Shown: positions 16,819 to 25,923 of the stretch, one piece after another
Numbering within the stretch: the first letter of the stretch is position 1
Layout of the letters: each line of letters starts with the position of its first letter
Source of the DNA: Tabrizicola flagellatus
GTDB taxonomy: Bacteria; Pseudomonadota; Alphaproteobacteria; Rhodobacterales; Rhodobacteraceae
Direction: 5' to 3'
DNA length: 64,000 nt
Assembly (NCBI RefSeq): GCF_008271465.1
Contig: NZ_VMDU01000005.1
Span: 1 to 64,000 of the forward strand
Made by a program: the position numbers and the translations under genes
Notes under the pieces: generated by a model
The model's database searches: none
What the model was told of the DNA's origin: nothing
What the model saw: only the letters and a program-made list of their open reading frames with translations

Positions 16819-17298
16819 TCAGTTCAGCACGAATTCGGTGATCAGAAGGTCACGCACGCGTCCCTCGCCGGTGACGACCTGGATGCGCCGCAACATCTGC
16901 GCGCGCAGTCGAGCCATGGCCTGAGGGTCCTCGATCGAGGCGGAGTCGATGGCGCGGAGATAGCTGTTGAGCACGTCGAGGATCCGCGGCGAAAGCGTGG
17001 CGACATCCGCTTGCGCCGTGTCCACGACTTCCAGCTGTGCCGTGAAGCGCAGATGCTCGCTTCCCGAGTCGGGGCCGAGCGAGACGACGATCGTCGGCAA
17101 TGGCACGAAGGCGACGCCGGTGAGCGGGCCGGGGCCGTGGTCGGCCGGTTCATGACCACCACCGCCCAGGATCAAACCCGAGAACGTCGCATAGAAGCCA
17201 ACCCCGCCAAGCACCAGCGCCAAGGCAAGCCCGACCACCAGGGGTTTCTTCGATCGCTTCTTCGGCGCCTCGTCCAATGTGGCTTCTGCCGTTGCCAT
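16819..17298 (-). CDS. fliL: Flagellar basal-body protein FliL (second, canonical copy)
   Basis: A 159-residue protein. A basic cytoplasmic N-terminus (DEAPKKRSKKP) is followed by one transmembrane helix (LVVGLALALVLGGVGFYAT) and the periplasmic FliL domain. Its end has the family hallmarks: SPRILDVLNSYLRAI, then ARLRAQMLRRIQVV and the terminal DLLITEFVLN. FliL encircles and supports the stator. ATG 17298 has GGAGG 10 bases upstream; an in-frame start at 17340 would run into the CtrA-like box region. First gene of the minus-strand unit, divergent from fliF. Confidence 0.9.
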   Translation of the reverse strand: MATAEATLDEAPKKRSKKPLVVGLALALVLGGVGFYATFSGLILGGGGHEPADHGPGPLTGVAFVPLPTIVVSLGPDSGSEHLRFTAQLEVVDTAQADVATLSPRILDVLNSYLRAIDSASIEDPQAMARLRAQMLRRIQVVTGEGRVRDLLITEFVLN

Positions 17299-17346
17299 TT
17301 TCCGTGCCTCCGCTTCGGGATGAGAACGAACATAGATCAAAGGTCA

Positions 17347-17361
17347 CTAACCGATTGTTAA
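17347..17361. promoter_or_regulatory. Near-perfect CtrA box between fliL and fliF
   Basis: CTAA-CCGATTG-TTAA on the plus strand, TTAA-CAATCGG-TTAG on the minus strand: 7 of 8 consensus positions with exact N7 spacing. It is centred in the 115-base divergent gap, about 55 bases from the fliL ATG and about 55 from the fliF TTG, so it could serve both units. Confidence 0.6.
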
Positions 17362-17413
17362 GGCCGACCGGCAAATGTGAGCCAAGGCAGAACGCCAGAG
17401 CCGGAGAGTCGAC

Positions 17414-19024
17414 TTGCAGAACCTGATCACCATCTGGACATCGCTTGACCTGCGCCGACGGATCATCCTCGTGGGTGCCACAGTGGCGATGTTCGCCGCC
17501 GTGCTTGTCCTCAGCCGTATGGCGGGCCGGCCGGAAATGGGTCTGCTCTATGCGGGGCTTGAGCCTTCTGCCGCGGGCGAGGTGGTCGCGGCTCTCGACC
17601 AGCAAGGCATCAGCTACGAGATCAGGGGCGATTCGATCCTGGTGGACGTCAGCCGGCGTGATGCCCTCCGGATGTCCCTTGCGGCCGACGGTCTGCCCAC
17701 GGCGGGCGGCGGTGGCTACGAGCTTCTGGATTCGCTGTCGGGCTTCGGAACCACCTCGCAGATGTTCGATGCGGCCTACTGGCGGGCCAAGGAAGGCGAG
17801 ATCGCCCGCACGCTTCTCGCCATCCCGCAGATCCGGGCGGCGCGCGTCCACATCGCAAGCGCCCCGAACCGGGCCTTCCGGCCCGAGGGCGCGCCGACCG
17901 CGTCTGTTACCCTGACCACGGCATCGGGACACCTGGACGATGCCACGGCAAAGGCGATCCGGCACCTGGTTTCCAGTGCGGTGGCCGGGATGACGCCCGA
18001 GGCCGTGCAGATCATCGACACCGTCTCGGGTCTGATCGGCGGCGGGGAAAGCCAGGAGTATGAGTCAGGCAATGCGCAGAACCGTGCCGCTGCGATAAAG
18101 GGCAATGTCGAGCGTCTGCTGGCAGCGCGCGTGGGCCCGGGAAAGGCGATTGTCGAGGTCTCCATCGAGCTCAACTCCGATCGGGAGTCGATCACCGAGC
18201 GCAAGTTCGATCCTCAAGGCCGCGTGGCCATTTCCTCCGAAACCGAAGAGAAGAGCGGGTCCAGCACCGACCCTGGTGGTGAGGTGACCGTCGCCTCGAA
18301 TCTGCCGGAAGGCGATGCGACGACAGGAGCTTCAGGCAAGAGCCAGAGCTCCGAAACCCGGGAACGGGTGAACTACGAGGTTTCCGAGACACAGCGCGAG
18401 ATCCTGCGCAGCCCAGGCGCCGTGCGCCGGATGACCGTTGCGGTCATGGTGGATGGCGTGGTGACGACCGCCGCAGACGGAACGCGCTCCTGGTCGCCCA
18501 GGTCCGACGAGGAACTTGCGACCCTGCGGGAGCTGGTGGCTTCCGCTGTGGGCCTGGATGAGGCCAGAGGGGATGTCCTGACCCTGAAATCCCTGGAGTT
18601 CCAGGAGGTTCCGGCACCTCCCGGGACCGATGCGACAACGGCCAGCATCATTCCGGCGATCGGACAGATCGATGTCATGTCCATCATTCAGACGGCGGTG
18701 CTCGCGGCTGTTGCCATGATCCTGGGGCTTTTCGTGATCCGCCCCGTGCTGGCATCGGCAAACCGGTCGGCCCTGCCGTCGCCCGAGCTTCCGCTGGCAC
18801 TTCCGCCGGTGACGCCCGCTGATCCTGTTGCCCTGACGGGCGAAGTCGACGAAGGGATCGACTATGGCGAGTTTGCCGCTGCGGGCCGGTCGACGTTGAC
18901 CGAGGCGGGAGATGGCACCCAGGAAGACCCGGCTACCCGCCTGCGTCGTCTGATCGAGCAGCGTCAGACCGAGTCGATCGAGATCCTTCGCGGCTGGATG
19001 GAACATGACGAGGAGCGTGTCTGA
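17414..19024 (+). CDS. fliF: Flagellar MS-ring protein FliF
   Basis: A 536-residue inner-membrane ring protein. The first transmembrane helix is IILVGATVAMFAAVLVLSRM. The YscJ/FliF domain follows (GLLYAGLEPSAAGEVVAALDQQGI), then ARVHIASAPNRAFRPEGAPTASVTL and the FliF C-domain. The second transmembrane helix is near residue 430 (QTAVLAAVAMILGLFVI), and the C-terminal tail that binds FliG ends with REGWMEHDEE-like EILRGWMEHDEERV. The start is TTG 17414 with GGAGAG upstream; the next Met lies inside the first helix. Its stop overlaps the fliH ATG. Confidence 0.95.
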   Translation: MQNLITIWTSLDLRRRIILVGATVAMFAAVLVLSRMAGRPEMGLLYAGLEPSAAGEVVAALDQQGISYEIRGDSILVDVSRRDALRMSLAADGLPTAGGGGYELLDSLSGFGTTSQMFDAAYWRAKEGEIARTLLAIPQIRAARVHIASAPNRAFRPEGAPTASVTLTTASGHLDDATAKAIRHLVSSAVAGMTPEAVQIIDTVSGLIGGGESQEYESGNAQNRAAAIKGNVERLLAARVGPGKAIVEVSIELNSDRESITERKFDPQGRVAISSETEEKSGSSTDPGGEVTVASNLPEGDATTGASGKSQSSETRERVNYEVSETQREILRSPGAVRRMTVAVMVDGVVTTAADGTRSWSPRSDEELATLRELVASAVGLDEARGDVLTLKSLEFQEVPAPPGTDATTASIIPAIGQIDVMSIIQTAVLAAVAMILGLFVIRPVLASANRSALPSPELPLALPPVTPADPVALTGEVDEGIDYGEFAAAGRSTLTEAGDGTQEDPATRLRRLIEQRQTESIEILRGWMEHDEERV

Positions 19025-19605
19025 TGCCCGCCCTGCGTCTCGAGGTGTTTGACACTGCATCGACGGATGACGGCTCGAACCGGCCGCTGGTCGAGGCGAC
19101 GGCAGTCGAAGAGGCGAAGGTCGCCGGGTTCGAGCAGGGCTATACGGCCGGCTGGGACGATGCCGTTGCCGCTCAGCAAGGCGATCAGACCCGGATCCGG
19201 GCGGATCTCGCCCGAAACCTGCAAAGCCTGGCCTTCACCTTCCAGGACGCGCGCGCCCATGTCCTGAACTCCATCCGGCCGCTGATGCTGGAGATGACCA
19301 ATCGACTCCTGCCTGCAATTGCGCGCGAGGCGCTGGCGCCGACCGTGCTGGAAGCGCTGACCCCTCTGGCCGAGGAAATGGTCGATGCGCCCGTGACCCT
19401 TGTGCTCAATCCGGCGGTCCGTGGCCAGGTCGAGGGTCTCCTGGCCGAGGCGACAGGCCTTCCGATCGTGGTCGAGGAAGAGCCCTCGTTGCCGGAGGGC
19501 CAGGTCTACCTTCGCCTGGGGACAGCCGAGGCGAGTGTCGATCTGTCCCAGGTCACCGCCGACATCGCGGCTGCGGTCCGCGCCTTTTTCACCCTCAAAA
19601 CCTGA
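19024..19605 (+). CDS. fliH: FliH-like flagellar export ATPase regulator
   Basis: A 193-residue cytoplasmic protein. The N-terminal third is acidic, with the FliH-type EEAKVAGFEQGYTAGWDDAV segment. The C-terminal half has FliH/V-ATPase E-subunit character (LPAIAREALAPTVLEALTPLAEEM; VTADIAAAVRAFF). FliH binds FliI and docks it to FliN at the C ring; it sits between fliF and fliN, as expected. Sequence conservation in this family is low, so position carries much of the assignment. Confidence 0.82.
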   Translation: MPALRLEVFDTASTDDGSNRPLVEATAVEEAKVAGFEQGYTAGWDDAVAAQQGDQTRIRADLARNLQSLAFTFQDARAHVLNSIRPLMLEMTNRLLPAIAREALAPTVLEALTPLAEEMVDAPVTLVLNPAVRGQVEGLLAEATGLPIVVEEEPSLPEGQVYLRLGTAEASVDLSQVTADIAAAVRAFFTLKT

Positions 19606-19614
19606 GGAGCCCCC

Positions 19615-19884
19615 ATGGAAGACATCGCAGACACCAACCCGTTCAGCCAGGTACCGATCGAGGTCACGATCTCGGTCGGACGCGCCCGGCCCCTGGTTCG
19701 CGACCTCCTGCGCCTGTCCAAGGATGCCGTGCTGCAGCTCGACCGCAGGGTGGACGACCCCGTCGAGCTTTATGTCGGCGATCGCCTGATCGCTCGCGGC
19801 GAGCTGACCGAACTGGAGGGCGATCACGCGGGGCAACTGGCGGTCCGCCTGACGGAAGTCGCCAACCTGCGAGGCGGATTGTGA
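19615..19884 (+). CDS. fliN: Flagellar C-ring/switch protein FliN
   Basis: An 89-residue protein made almost wholly of one SpoA domain (VPIEVTISVGRARPLVRDLLRLSKDAVLQLDR region; VELYVGDRLIARGELTELEG). It is shorter than E. coli FliN because the N-terminal extension is reduced to about 12 residues, as is common in alphaproteobacteria. It is part of the switch complex and the docking site for FliH. The fliP GTG overlaps its stop. Confidence 0.93.
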   Translation: MEDIADTNPFSQVPIEVTISVGRARPLVRDLLRLSKDAVLQLDRRVDDPVELYVGDRLIARGELTELEGDHAGQLAVRLTEVANLRGGL

Positions 19885-20618
19885 GGCTTTCCCCCGGCCT
19901 GACCGCTGCCATGGTCGTCGCGCTCGCCCTGCTGTCGGGGCCGGCGCTGGCGCAGCAGTTGTCGATCGACCTCGGTGGTGGGGGCGGAGAATCGCTGTCA
20001 TTGCGCTCGGTTCAGCTCTTGCTGCTGATTACCGTGCTCTCGATCCTGCCGGGGCTCGCGGTGATGGTGACCTGTTTTCCCTTCATCGTCACCGTCCTGT
20101 CGATCCTGCGTCAGGCCATCGGCTTGCAGCAGGCACCGCCCAACATGCTGATCATCAGCCTGGCCATGTTCCTGACCTGGTTCGTCATGGATCCGGTTTT
20201 CACCGAAGCCTGGGTCAAGGGCATCGAGCCGATGACCAACGGGACGATGGAGATCGGTCCGGGGTTGCAGGCGGCGATAGCGCCGTTCCGGGCATTCATG
20301 GCGCTGCGGGTCGATCCCGAGACCCTGCAGACCCTGCAGGACCTGCGCGCGACCGCGCCCGTCGCACCTGCGGACGCACCCTTGTCTCTTCTGGTGCCCT
20401 CCTTCCTTCTGTCCGAAATCCAGCGGGCCTTCGAGATCGGCTTCATGATCTACCTGCCCTTCCTCATCATCGACCTGGTCGTCGCGGCGATCCTGATGTC
20501 GATGGGCATGATGATGGTCCCGCCCGCCGTCGTCTCGCTGCCATTCAAGCTGATCTTCTTCGTGGTAGCGGACGGCTGGACCCTGATCTCGGGCGCGCTC
20601 GTCCGAAGCTACTTCTGA
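19881..20618 (+). CDS. fliP: Flagellar export gate protein FliP
   Basis: A 245-residue protein with a cleavable signal peptide (VVALALLSGPALAQQ) and four transmembrane helices. Family blocks include TCFPFIVTVLSILRQAIGLQQAPPN, FLTWFVMDPVF, SEIQRAFEIGFMIYLPFLIIDLVVA and SMGMMMVPP. It starts at GTG in the four-base overlap with fliN. It is the last flagellar gene of the block; in related genomes fliP is generally followed by further flagellar genes, but here ispE comes next. Confidence 0.96.
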   Translation: MRLSPGLTAAMVVALALLSGPALAQQLSIDLGGGGGESLSLRSVQLLLLITVLSILPGLAVMVTCFPFIVTVLSILRQAIGLQQAPPNMLIISLAMFLTWFVMDPVFTEAWVKGIEPMTNGTMEIGPGLQAAIAPFRAFMALRVDPETLQTLQDLRATAPVAPADAPLSLLVPSFLLSEIQRAFEIGFMIYLPFLIIDLVVAAILMSMGMMMVPPAVVSLPFKLIFFVVADGWTLISGALVRSYF

Positions 20619-20816
20619 GGCTGCGCCCGGCTCTGTCCACGGTGGACATTTCAGGATTATATAGGAAATTCAACGATATGCTTGTGGACGTCAGGACTCC
20701 GGAAACCATCTTTCGCAGAGCCGACCCGACGAGGTCCCTCACAGTTGCCAATACAGGTTCGGCACCGGGCGCGAGGAGCGTACGCAAGTGCTCGACGAGC
20801 CCTCGGCCGGAGGTGG
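20619..20816. other. Intergenic stretch after fliP with palindrome and AT-rich patch
   Basis: 198 bases between the convergent fliP and ispE. It holds the 7-base palindrome TGTCCAC-G-GTGGACA (20634-20648), immediately followed by an AT-rich patch (about 20652-20690, includes GATTATATAGG) that stands out from the GC-rich surroundings. Open frames exist on both strands but resemble nothing recognised. It could be a rearrangement scar or a mobile-element remnant. Confidence 0.5.
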
Positions 20817-21668
20817 TCAGCCAAGGATCCGGCCGGCCTCCGTCCACCAGAACGGATGCAGTTCCTTGAGATGTCCGGCAGCGGTCGCGGCGGCCGCCGG
20901 GGTGGCAAAGAGGCCGAAATGGGTGCCGCCCGACCCTGACATCCGGGCGAGAAGGCAGCCGGGAGTGGCTTCAAGCGCCGCCTGGACTTCGGCAAGCACC
21001 GGCGCGACGGCGCGTGCAGCGGCGACAAGGTCGTTCCGGCTGTGCGCCGCCAGCCAGCCGGCAAACCCGGCGGCCGAGGCCAGGGCAGAGGCGGGCAGGT
21101 CCGGAAGGCCCGGGTTGTCGCGCCTGTCGAGGGCGGCAAAGACCTGTGGCGTGGGAACCGGCAGGCGGGGGTTGACCAGCACGCATCCCAGCGCCGGCAA
21201 GGGCGGGAGGGGGGTCACCCGCTCGCCGATACCGGTCATCCGGGATGGACGGCAGGCCAGGCAGACCGGCACATCCGCGCCAAGCCGCAGGACATCGGAC
21301 ATCGCGGGCAGGGGTCGCCCGGTCAGCCGGGCCAGCGCCCGCAGGGTCGCCGCGGCATCCGCCGACCCGCCACCCACGCCCGAGGCGATGGGCAGCCGCT
21401 TGTCCAGCACCAGCGCGGCATCCGTCACCCCCATGGAACGGGCGGCGCGAAGAACCAGATTGTCCGAGTCGGCCTGGAGACCCGCGCCCTCCGGCCCGGC
21501 CACCACCAGCGACAGACCGCGGGCCGGGCTGGCGAACACCCGGTCGGCAATGTCGGAAAAGACCACCAGACTGTCGAGCAGGTGATATCCGTCCACCCGG
21601 CGTCCGGTCACATGCAGGCACAGGTTCAGCTTGGCGGGCGCCGCTTCGCTGACGGCCTCAGTTGCCAT
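20817..21668 (-). CDS. ispE: 4-diphosphocytidyl-2-C-methyl-D-erythritol kinase IspE
   Basis: A 283-residue GHMP kinase of the MEP isoprenoid pathway. It phosphorylates CDP-ME at the 2-hydroxyl. The N-terminus APAKLNLCLHVTGRRVDGYH is diagnostic of IspE, and the GHMP ATP-binding loop is LPIASGVGGGSADAAATL at about residue 90. A C-terminal SGSGGTHFGLF motif closes the fold. Its ATG overlaps the stop of the upstream TPR gene by 11 bases, so the two form an operon. Confidence 0.95.
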   Translation of the reverse strand: MATEAVSEAAPAKLNLCLHVTGRRVDGYHLLDSLVVFSDIADRVFASPARGLSLVVAGPEGAGLQADSDNLVLRAARSMGVTDAALVLDKRLPIASGVGGGSADAAATLRALARLTGRPLPAMSDVLRLGADVPVCLACRPSRMTGIGERVTPLPPLPALGCVLVNPRLPVPTPQVFAALDRRDNPGLPDLPASALASAAGFAGWLAAHSRNDLVAAARAVAPVLAEVQAALEATPGCLLARMSGSGGTHFGLFATPAAAATAAGHLKELHPFWWTEAGRILG

Positions 21669-23385
21669 TCTCGGCGGCCTTGACCGGGGCCGGTGCGGTG
21701 CCCTCTTCAGCCAGCACCGCGTCCAGACCGATCTCGAGCTTCCGCATGATACGCGCCTTGTCCTTTTCCGTCGGATTGAAGGACAAAGCCCGTCGCCACT
21801 GGAACCGGGCTTCCAGCTTGCGGTCGTTCATCCAGTAGACATCGCCAAGATGGTCGGTGACGATCGGATCGACAGGCTCCAGCAGCGAGGCCTTTTCCAT
21901 CGGTTCCAGCGCTTCGGCATAACGGCCAAGCTTGAAGTAGGCCCAGGCGAGGCTGTCGATGATGTAGCCCTGCTTGGGGTCGCCGGCCACGGCCTTCTCG
22001 ATCATGCCAAGCGCCTCGTCCAGCTTTTCACCACGGTCCACCAGCCCGTAGCCGAGGTAGTTCAGCACCTGCGGCTGAGTCGGGTTCAGCTCCAGCGCGC
22101 GACGGAAGTCGGCCTCGGCAGAGGCCCAGTCCTTCGACTGCTCGTGGCAGATGCCGCGGTAGAAATACAGGACCCAATCCCCCTTGCCGGCCGCGGTGGT
22201 CAGGTCGATGGCGGCCGTGTAGGCCGCAATCGCCTCGGCAAAGCGTTCCTGTCCGCGCAGCATGTCTCCCAGCGCGAACTGCACCCCGACCAGGTCGCCA
22301 TGCGTCCGTGCCAGCGTCCGCAGCGTCTCGATGGCGGCATCTGTCTTGCCGAGCGACCGCAGAGCCGCCGCCCGCCCGATCTCGGCCGTGACGAAGGCGG
22401 GATCCTCGGCCGTGAAGGCGGTGTAGGTCTCGGAGGCAAGCTCGTGCTGGCCGAGGTTCTCCAGGACGTCCGCGGTCATCAGGAGGGCATCGGTGTGATC
22501 GGGACGCAGGTAGCTGGCCACGCGCAGGTGGAGGAGCGTGTAGACCGGATCGGCCCCGCCCTGCAACGCGGTCGAGATCGAGTAGAAGACTTCGGCAATC
22601 CCGTCCCGGGCAGTGCGCACGGTGTCGAAGGGAATCGGCTCTCCGGCCTGAAGGCGGTGGCGGATGGGATCGACCATCGGATCCGGTCCGGGGCCGAAGC
22701 TGCGGTCCAACAGGGCCAGCGCATCGGCGTTGCGCTCCAGCTGGCTCAGGATCTGCACATGGGCGAAGACCCCGCGTCGCATCACCACGATCGGTCCGGC
22801 GGCCTTGCCCGACAGGATTTCGTCCGCCCCTTCGAAATCGCCGACCGAGGCCAGGGCAAGCGCCTTGTGGAAATAGCCGAAGGCCTCGTAGCCCGGCTTC
22901 TTCGCGACGGCATCGAACGCCACGACTGCATCGGACATCTTGCCGTCGCCGACCTTGGCCCAGGCCAGGACCAGCTGGTTGGCCAGGTCCCCAACATCGC
23001 GCCCCGTCCCGGCCGCCGCCTGGATCGCGGCGTAGTCCTCGCGCTGGGCATCGTCGGCCAGCAGCACCAGATCGGCCAGCTGGCTGCGGTCGATGCCCTG
23101 ATCCTTGCCCAGGTCGCGCCGCATCGCAGCCAGTTCGATCGCCGGAGCAATGTTGCCGAGGCCGATATTGGCAAGGATGGCCCCGTCCAGCAGCGCCGGG
23201 TTTCCGGGGTCTGCCGCGATGGCCTGGGCGTACCAGCCCGCGGCCGCGCGGAAATCGTTCTCGCGTTCGGCGATCCGGGCAGCGAGATAGGCCCCGGTGT
23301 TGATGTCGTCCTCGGCATGAAGAGGCGTGCCCAGGGCCGCCGCAAGCACAAGGGCGGACAAGGTGCGGGAAATCATCGAACGCAT
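21658..23385 (-). CDS. Periplasmic tetratricopeptide-repeat protein
   Basis: A 575-residue protein with a signal peptide (ISRTLSALVLAAALGTPLHA). TPR repeats run almost throughout, for example AAGWYAQAIAADPGNPALLDGA, WASAEADFRRALELNPTQPQ, LDEALGMIEKAVAGDPKQGYIIDSLAWAYFKLGRYAEALE. No catalytic motif. It probably acts as an exported scaffold or lipoprotein-like assembly factor; its partner is unknown. ATG 23385 has GAGGAGAGG just upstream and starts a clean signal peptide, whereas the longer in-frame start has no export signal. Upstream of ispE, a pairing often seen in Rhodobacteraceae. Confidence 0.85.
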   Translation of the reverse strand: MRSMISRTLSALVLAAALGTPLHAEDDINTGAYLAARIAERENDFRAAAGWYAQAIAADPGNPALLDGAILANIGLGNIAPAIELAAMRRDLGKDQGIDRSQLADLVLLADDAQREDYAAIQAAAGTGRDVGDLANQLVLAWAKVGDGKMSDAVVAFDAVAKKPGYEAFGYFHKALALASVGDFEGADEILSGKAAGPIVVMRRGVFAHVQILSQLERNADALALLDRSFGPGPDPMVDPIRHRLQAGEPIPFDTVRTARDGIAEVFYSISTALQGGADPVYTLLHLRVASYLRPDHTDALLMTADVLENLGQHELASETYTAFTAEDPAFVTAEIGRAAALRSLGKTDAAIETLRTLARTHGDLVGVQFALGDMLRGQERFAEAIAAYTAAIDLTTAAGKGDWVLYFYRGICHEQSKDWASAEADFRRALELNPTQPQVLNYLGYGLVDRGEKLDEALGMIEKAVAGDPKQGYIIDSLAWAYFKLGRYAEALEPMEKASLLEPVDPIVTDHLGDVYWMNDRKLEARFQWRRALSFNPTEKDKARIMRKLEIGLDAVLAEEGTAPAPVKAAENGN

Positions 23386-23512
23386 GGGCCTCTCCTCGAC
23401 GGTCCACTGGAAGGTAGCCCGGCGATGGCAGGCGCGCAATGTTGCGCGGCCCGACGCAGAGGTCTGGCCCCCCGGAATCGGACAAGCCTTCGTGAGTCGA
23501 CCCTGCGCGGGG

Positions 23513-25159
23513 TCACATGTTGGGATAGTTCGGCCCGCCGCCGCCCATGGGCGTGGTCCAGGTGATGTTCTGCGAGGGATCCTTGATGTCGCAGGTCTTG
23601 CAGTGGACGCAGTTCTGGAAGTTGATCCGGAAGGTCGCGTCCTGGCCTTCGCCCAGCACCTCGTAGACCCCGGCGGGGCAATAGCGCTGGGCGGGTTCGG
23701 CATATTGCGGCAGGTTGACCTTGATCGGGATTGACGGGTCCTTCAGCACGAGATGGGCGGGCTGGTTCTCGTCATGGTTGGTGAAGCTGAAGGCGACGTT
23801 GGTCAGCCGGTCGAAGGACAGCTTGCCGTCGGGCTTGGGATAGTCGATCGGCTTGAAATCCTTGGCCTTGCCGGTGGCGGCCGCGTCGGACTTGCCGTGG
23901 CGCAGCGTGCCGAAGGCGGTCAGGCCAATGGTGTTGAGCCACATGTCCAGCCCGCCGCCCACCAGGCTGGCGGTCAGGCCGTATTTCGACCAGAGCGGCT
24001 TGACGTTGCGCACCTTTTTCAGGTCCTTGCCGATGGCGCCAGTGCGGACCTCGGTCTCGTAGGCGGTGAGTTCGTCCTGGGCACGACCGGCGGTGATGGC
24101 GGCATGGGCGGCCTCGGCGGCGGCCTTGCCCGAGAGCATGGCGTTGTGGTTGCCCTTGATGCGGGGCACGTTCACGAGGCCCGCCGAGCAGCCCAGAAGC
24201 GCCACGCCCGGCGCCACCATCTTCGGGATCGACTGCCAGCCGCCTTCGCTGATCGCCCGCGCGCCATAGGCCACGCGCTTGCCGCCCTTCAGCAGCTCGG
24301 CCACCATCGGGTGATGCTTGAAGCGCTGGAACTCCATGTAGGGGTAGAGGTGCGGGTTCTCGTAGTTCAGGTGGACCACGAAGCCGACATAGACCTGATT
24401 GTTCTCAAGATGATAGATGAACGACCCGCCGCCGGCGTTCTTGCCCAAGGGCCAGCCCATCGTGTGGGTGACCGTCCCCTCGCGGTGTTTGGCCGGGTCG
24501 ATCTCCCAGATTTCCTTCATGCCAAGGCCGAACTTCTGCGGGCAATGGCCTTTCGAGAGGTCGTATTTCTCGATCACCTGCTTGGCGAGGCTGCCGCGCA
24601 CCCCTTCCGACAGGAACACATACTTGCCGCGCAGCTCCATGCCGGGTTCGTAGGCGGGGCCGGGCTCGCGGGTTTCCGGGTCGCGGCCGAATTCGCCGGC
24701 GACGACGCCCACGACCTTGTCATCCTCGAACACCAGCTCCGAACAGGCCATGCCGGGGAAGATTTCCACCCCCAGCCCCTCGGCCACGCCCGCCATCCAG
24801 CGGCAGACGTTGGCCATCGAGACGATGTAGTTGCCGTGGTTCGACATCAGGGGCGGCATCGGCCAGTTCGGGATGCGGACCTGGCCAGCGGGGCCGAGGA
24901 GGTAGAAGTTGTCCTCGCGCACCGGCACCTTGATCGGCGCGTCCATGTTGCGCCAGTCGGGCAAGAGCGCGTCCAGACCCGAGGGGTCAAGCACCGCGCC
25001 CGACAGGATATGCGCGCCGACCTCGGAGCCCTTCTCCAGCACCACGACCGACCGTTCCGGGTCCAGCTGCTTCAGCCGGATCGCGGCCGACAGGCCCGCA
25101 GGCCCCGCCCCCACGATCACCACGTCATAGTCCATCTTCTCGCGCTGGATCGAAGTCAT
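23513..25159 (-). CDS. Electron-transfer flavoprotein-ubiquinone oxidoreductase
   Basis: A 548-residue membrane-associated flavoprotein of normal family length. It passes electrons from ETF (fatty- and amino-acid oxidation) to ubiquinone. The FAD-binding motif DVVIVGAGPAGLSAAIRL is at about residues 11-28. The C-terminal 4Fe-4S ligands are CPAGVYEV and NCVHCKTCDIKDP, and the protein ends PMGGGGPNYPNM as is typical. ATG 25159 (MTSIQREKMDYD) is used; a second Met eight residues later is possible. Confidence 0.95.
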   Translation of the reverse strand: MTSIQREKMDYDVVIVGAGPAGLSAAIRLKQLDPERSVVVLEKGSEVGAHILSGAVLDPSGLDALLPDWRNMDAPIKVPVREDNFYLLGPAGQVRIPNWPMPPLMSNHGNYIVSMANVCRWMAGVAEGLGVEIFPGMACSELVFEDDKVVGVVAGEFGRDPETREPGPAYEPGMELRGKYVFLSEGVRGSLAKQVIEKYDLSKGHCPQKFGLGMKEIWEIDPAKHREGTVTHTMGWPLGKNAGGGSFIYHLENNQVYVGFVVHLNYENPHLYPYMEFQRFKHHPMVAELLKGGKRVAYGARAISEGGWQSIPKMVAPGVALLGCSAGLVNVPRIKGNHNAMLSGKAAAEAAHAAITAGRAQDELTAYETEVRTGAIGKDLKKVRNVKPLWSKYGLTASLVGGGLDMWLNTIGLTAFGTLRHGKSDAAATGKAKDFKPIDYPKPDGKLSFDRLTNVAFSFTNHDENQPAHLVLKDPSIPIKVNLPQYAEPAQRYCPAGVYEVLGEGQDATFRINFQNCVHCKTCDIKDPSQNITWTTPMGGGGPNYPNM

Positions 25160-25437
25160 CGCTTGTCCTTCCCCGGCAGCCGTCCCCGGCCGTGAAACGC
25201 TGGCTATTTGCGGCACCCCTGTTGCCGCAGGTCGGACCCGAGGTCAACCGTGACGCAACATCACGGCAAGACCGACCCGTCCGCGCGAAACATTCTGTCC
25301 CGCCGGCGACAGGCCGCCGACCGCAAACGGCATGACCCCTTGCATTTCGGGGTGTCATCGGGTGAGGTGAGGCAGCATTGACCGAAGTCATGGATCGTGT
25401 CCCGATCCGTGGCTTCTTCTTTTACTGTGGAATACCG

Positions 25438-25908
25438 ATGGAAAAGATCCCGATGACCCGGCGCGGGTTCGATGCGCTGGATGCGGAACTGAAGCAGCTC
25501 AAGACGGTGGACCGTCCGGCGATCATCCGCGACATCGCCGAGGCGCGCGAACACGGCGACCTGTCCGAGAACGCCGAATATCACGCCGCGCGCGAGAAGC
25601 AGGGCTTCATCGAGGGCCGCATCAAGGAGCTGGAGGGCATCCTGTCGCTGGCTGATGTCATCGACCCATCGAAACTGTCCGGCCCGGTCAAGTTCGGCGC
25701 GACGGTGACGCTGGTGGACGAAGAGACCGACGAGGAAAAGACCTACCAGATCGTCGGCGAGGTCGAGGCCGACATCGAGAACGGGCTTCTGAACATGCGC
25801 TCTCCGCTGGCTCGGGCCCTGATCGGCAAGGAAGAAGGCGACAGTGTCGAGGTCAAGACGCCGGGCGGCACCCGGTCCTACGAAATCCTGTCGATCCGTT
25901 ACCTCTGA
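25438..25908 (+). CDS. greA: Transcription elongation factor GreA
   Basis: A 156-residue protein. It rescues backtracked RNA polymerase by stimulating transcript cleavage. The N-terminal coiled coil carries the acidic tip [16 protein letters not shown] (about residues 36-51) that reaches the active site. The C-terminal FKBP-like domain includes [26 protein letters not shown] 25438 aligns with the family start MEKIPMT; the frame extends 20 codons upstream without similarity. Confidence 0.96.
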   Translation: MEKIPMTRRGFDALDAELKQLKTVDRPAIIRDIAEAREHGDLSENAEYHAAREKQGFIEGRIKELEGILSLADVIDPSKLSGPVKFGATVTLVDEETDEEKTYQIVGEVEADIENGLLNMRSPLARALIGKEEGDSVEVKTPGGTRSYEILSIRYL

Positions 25909-25923
25909 TCCGGGGGCGCCCTG

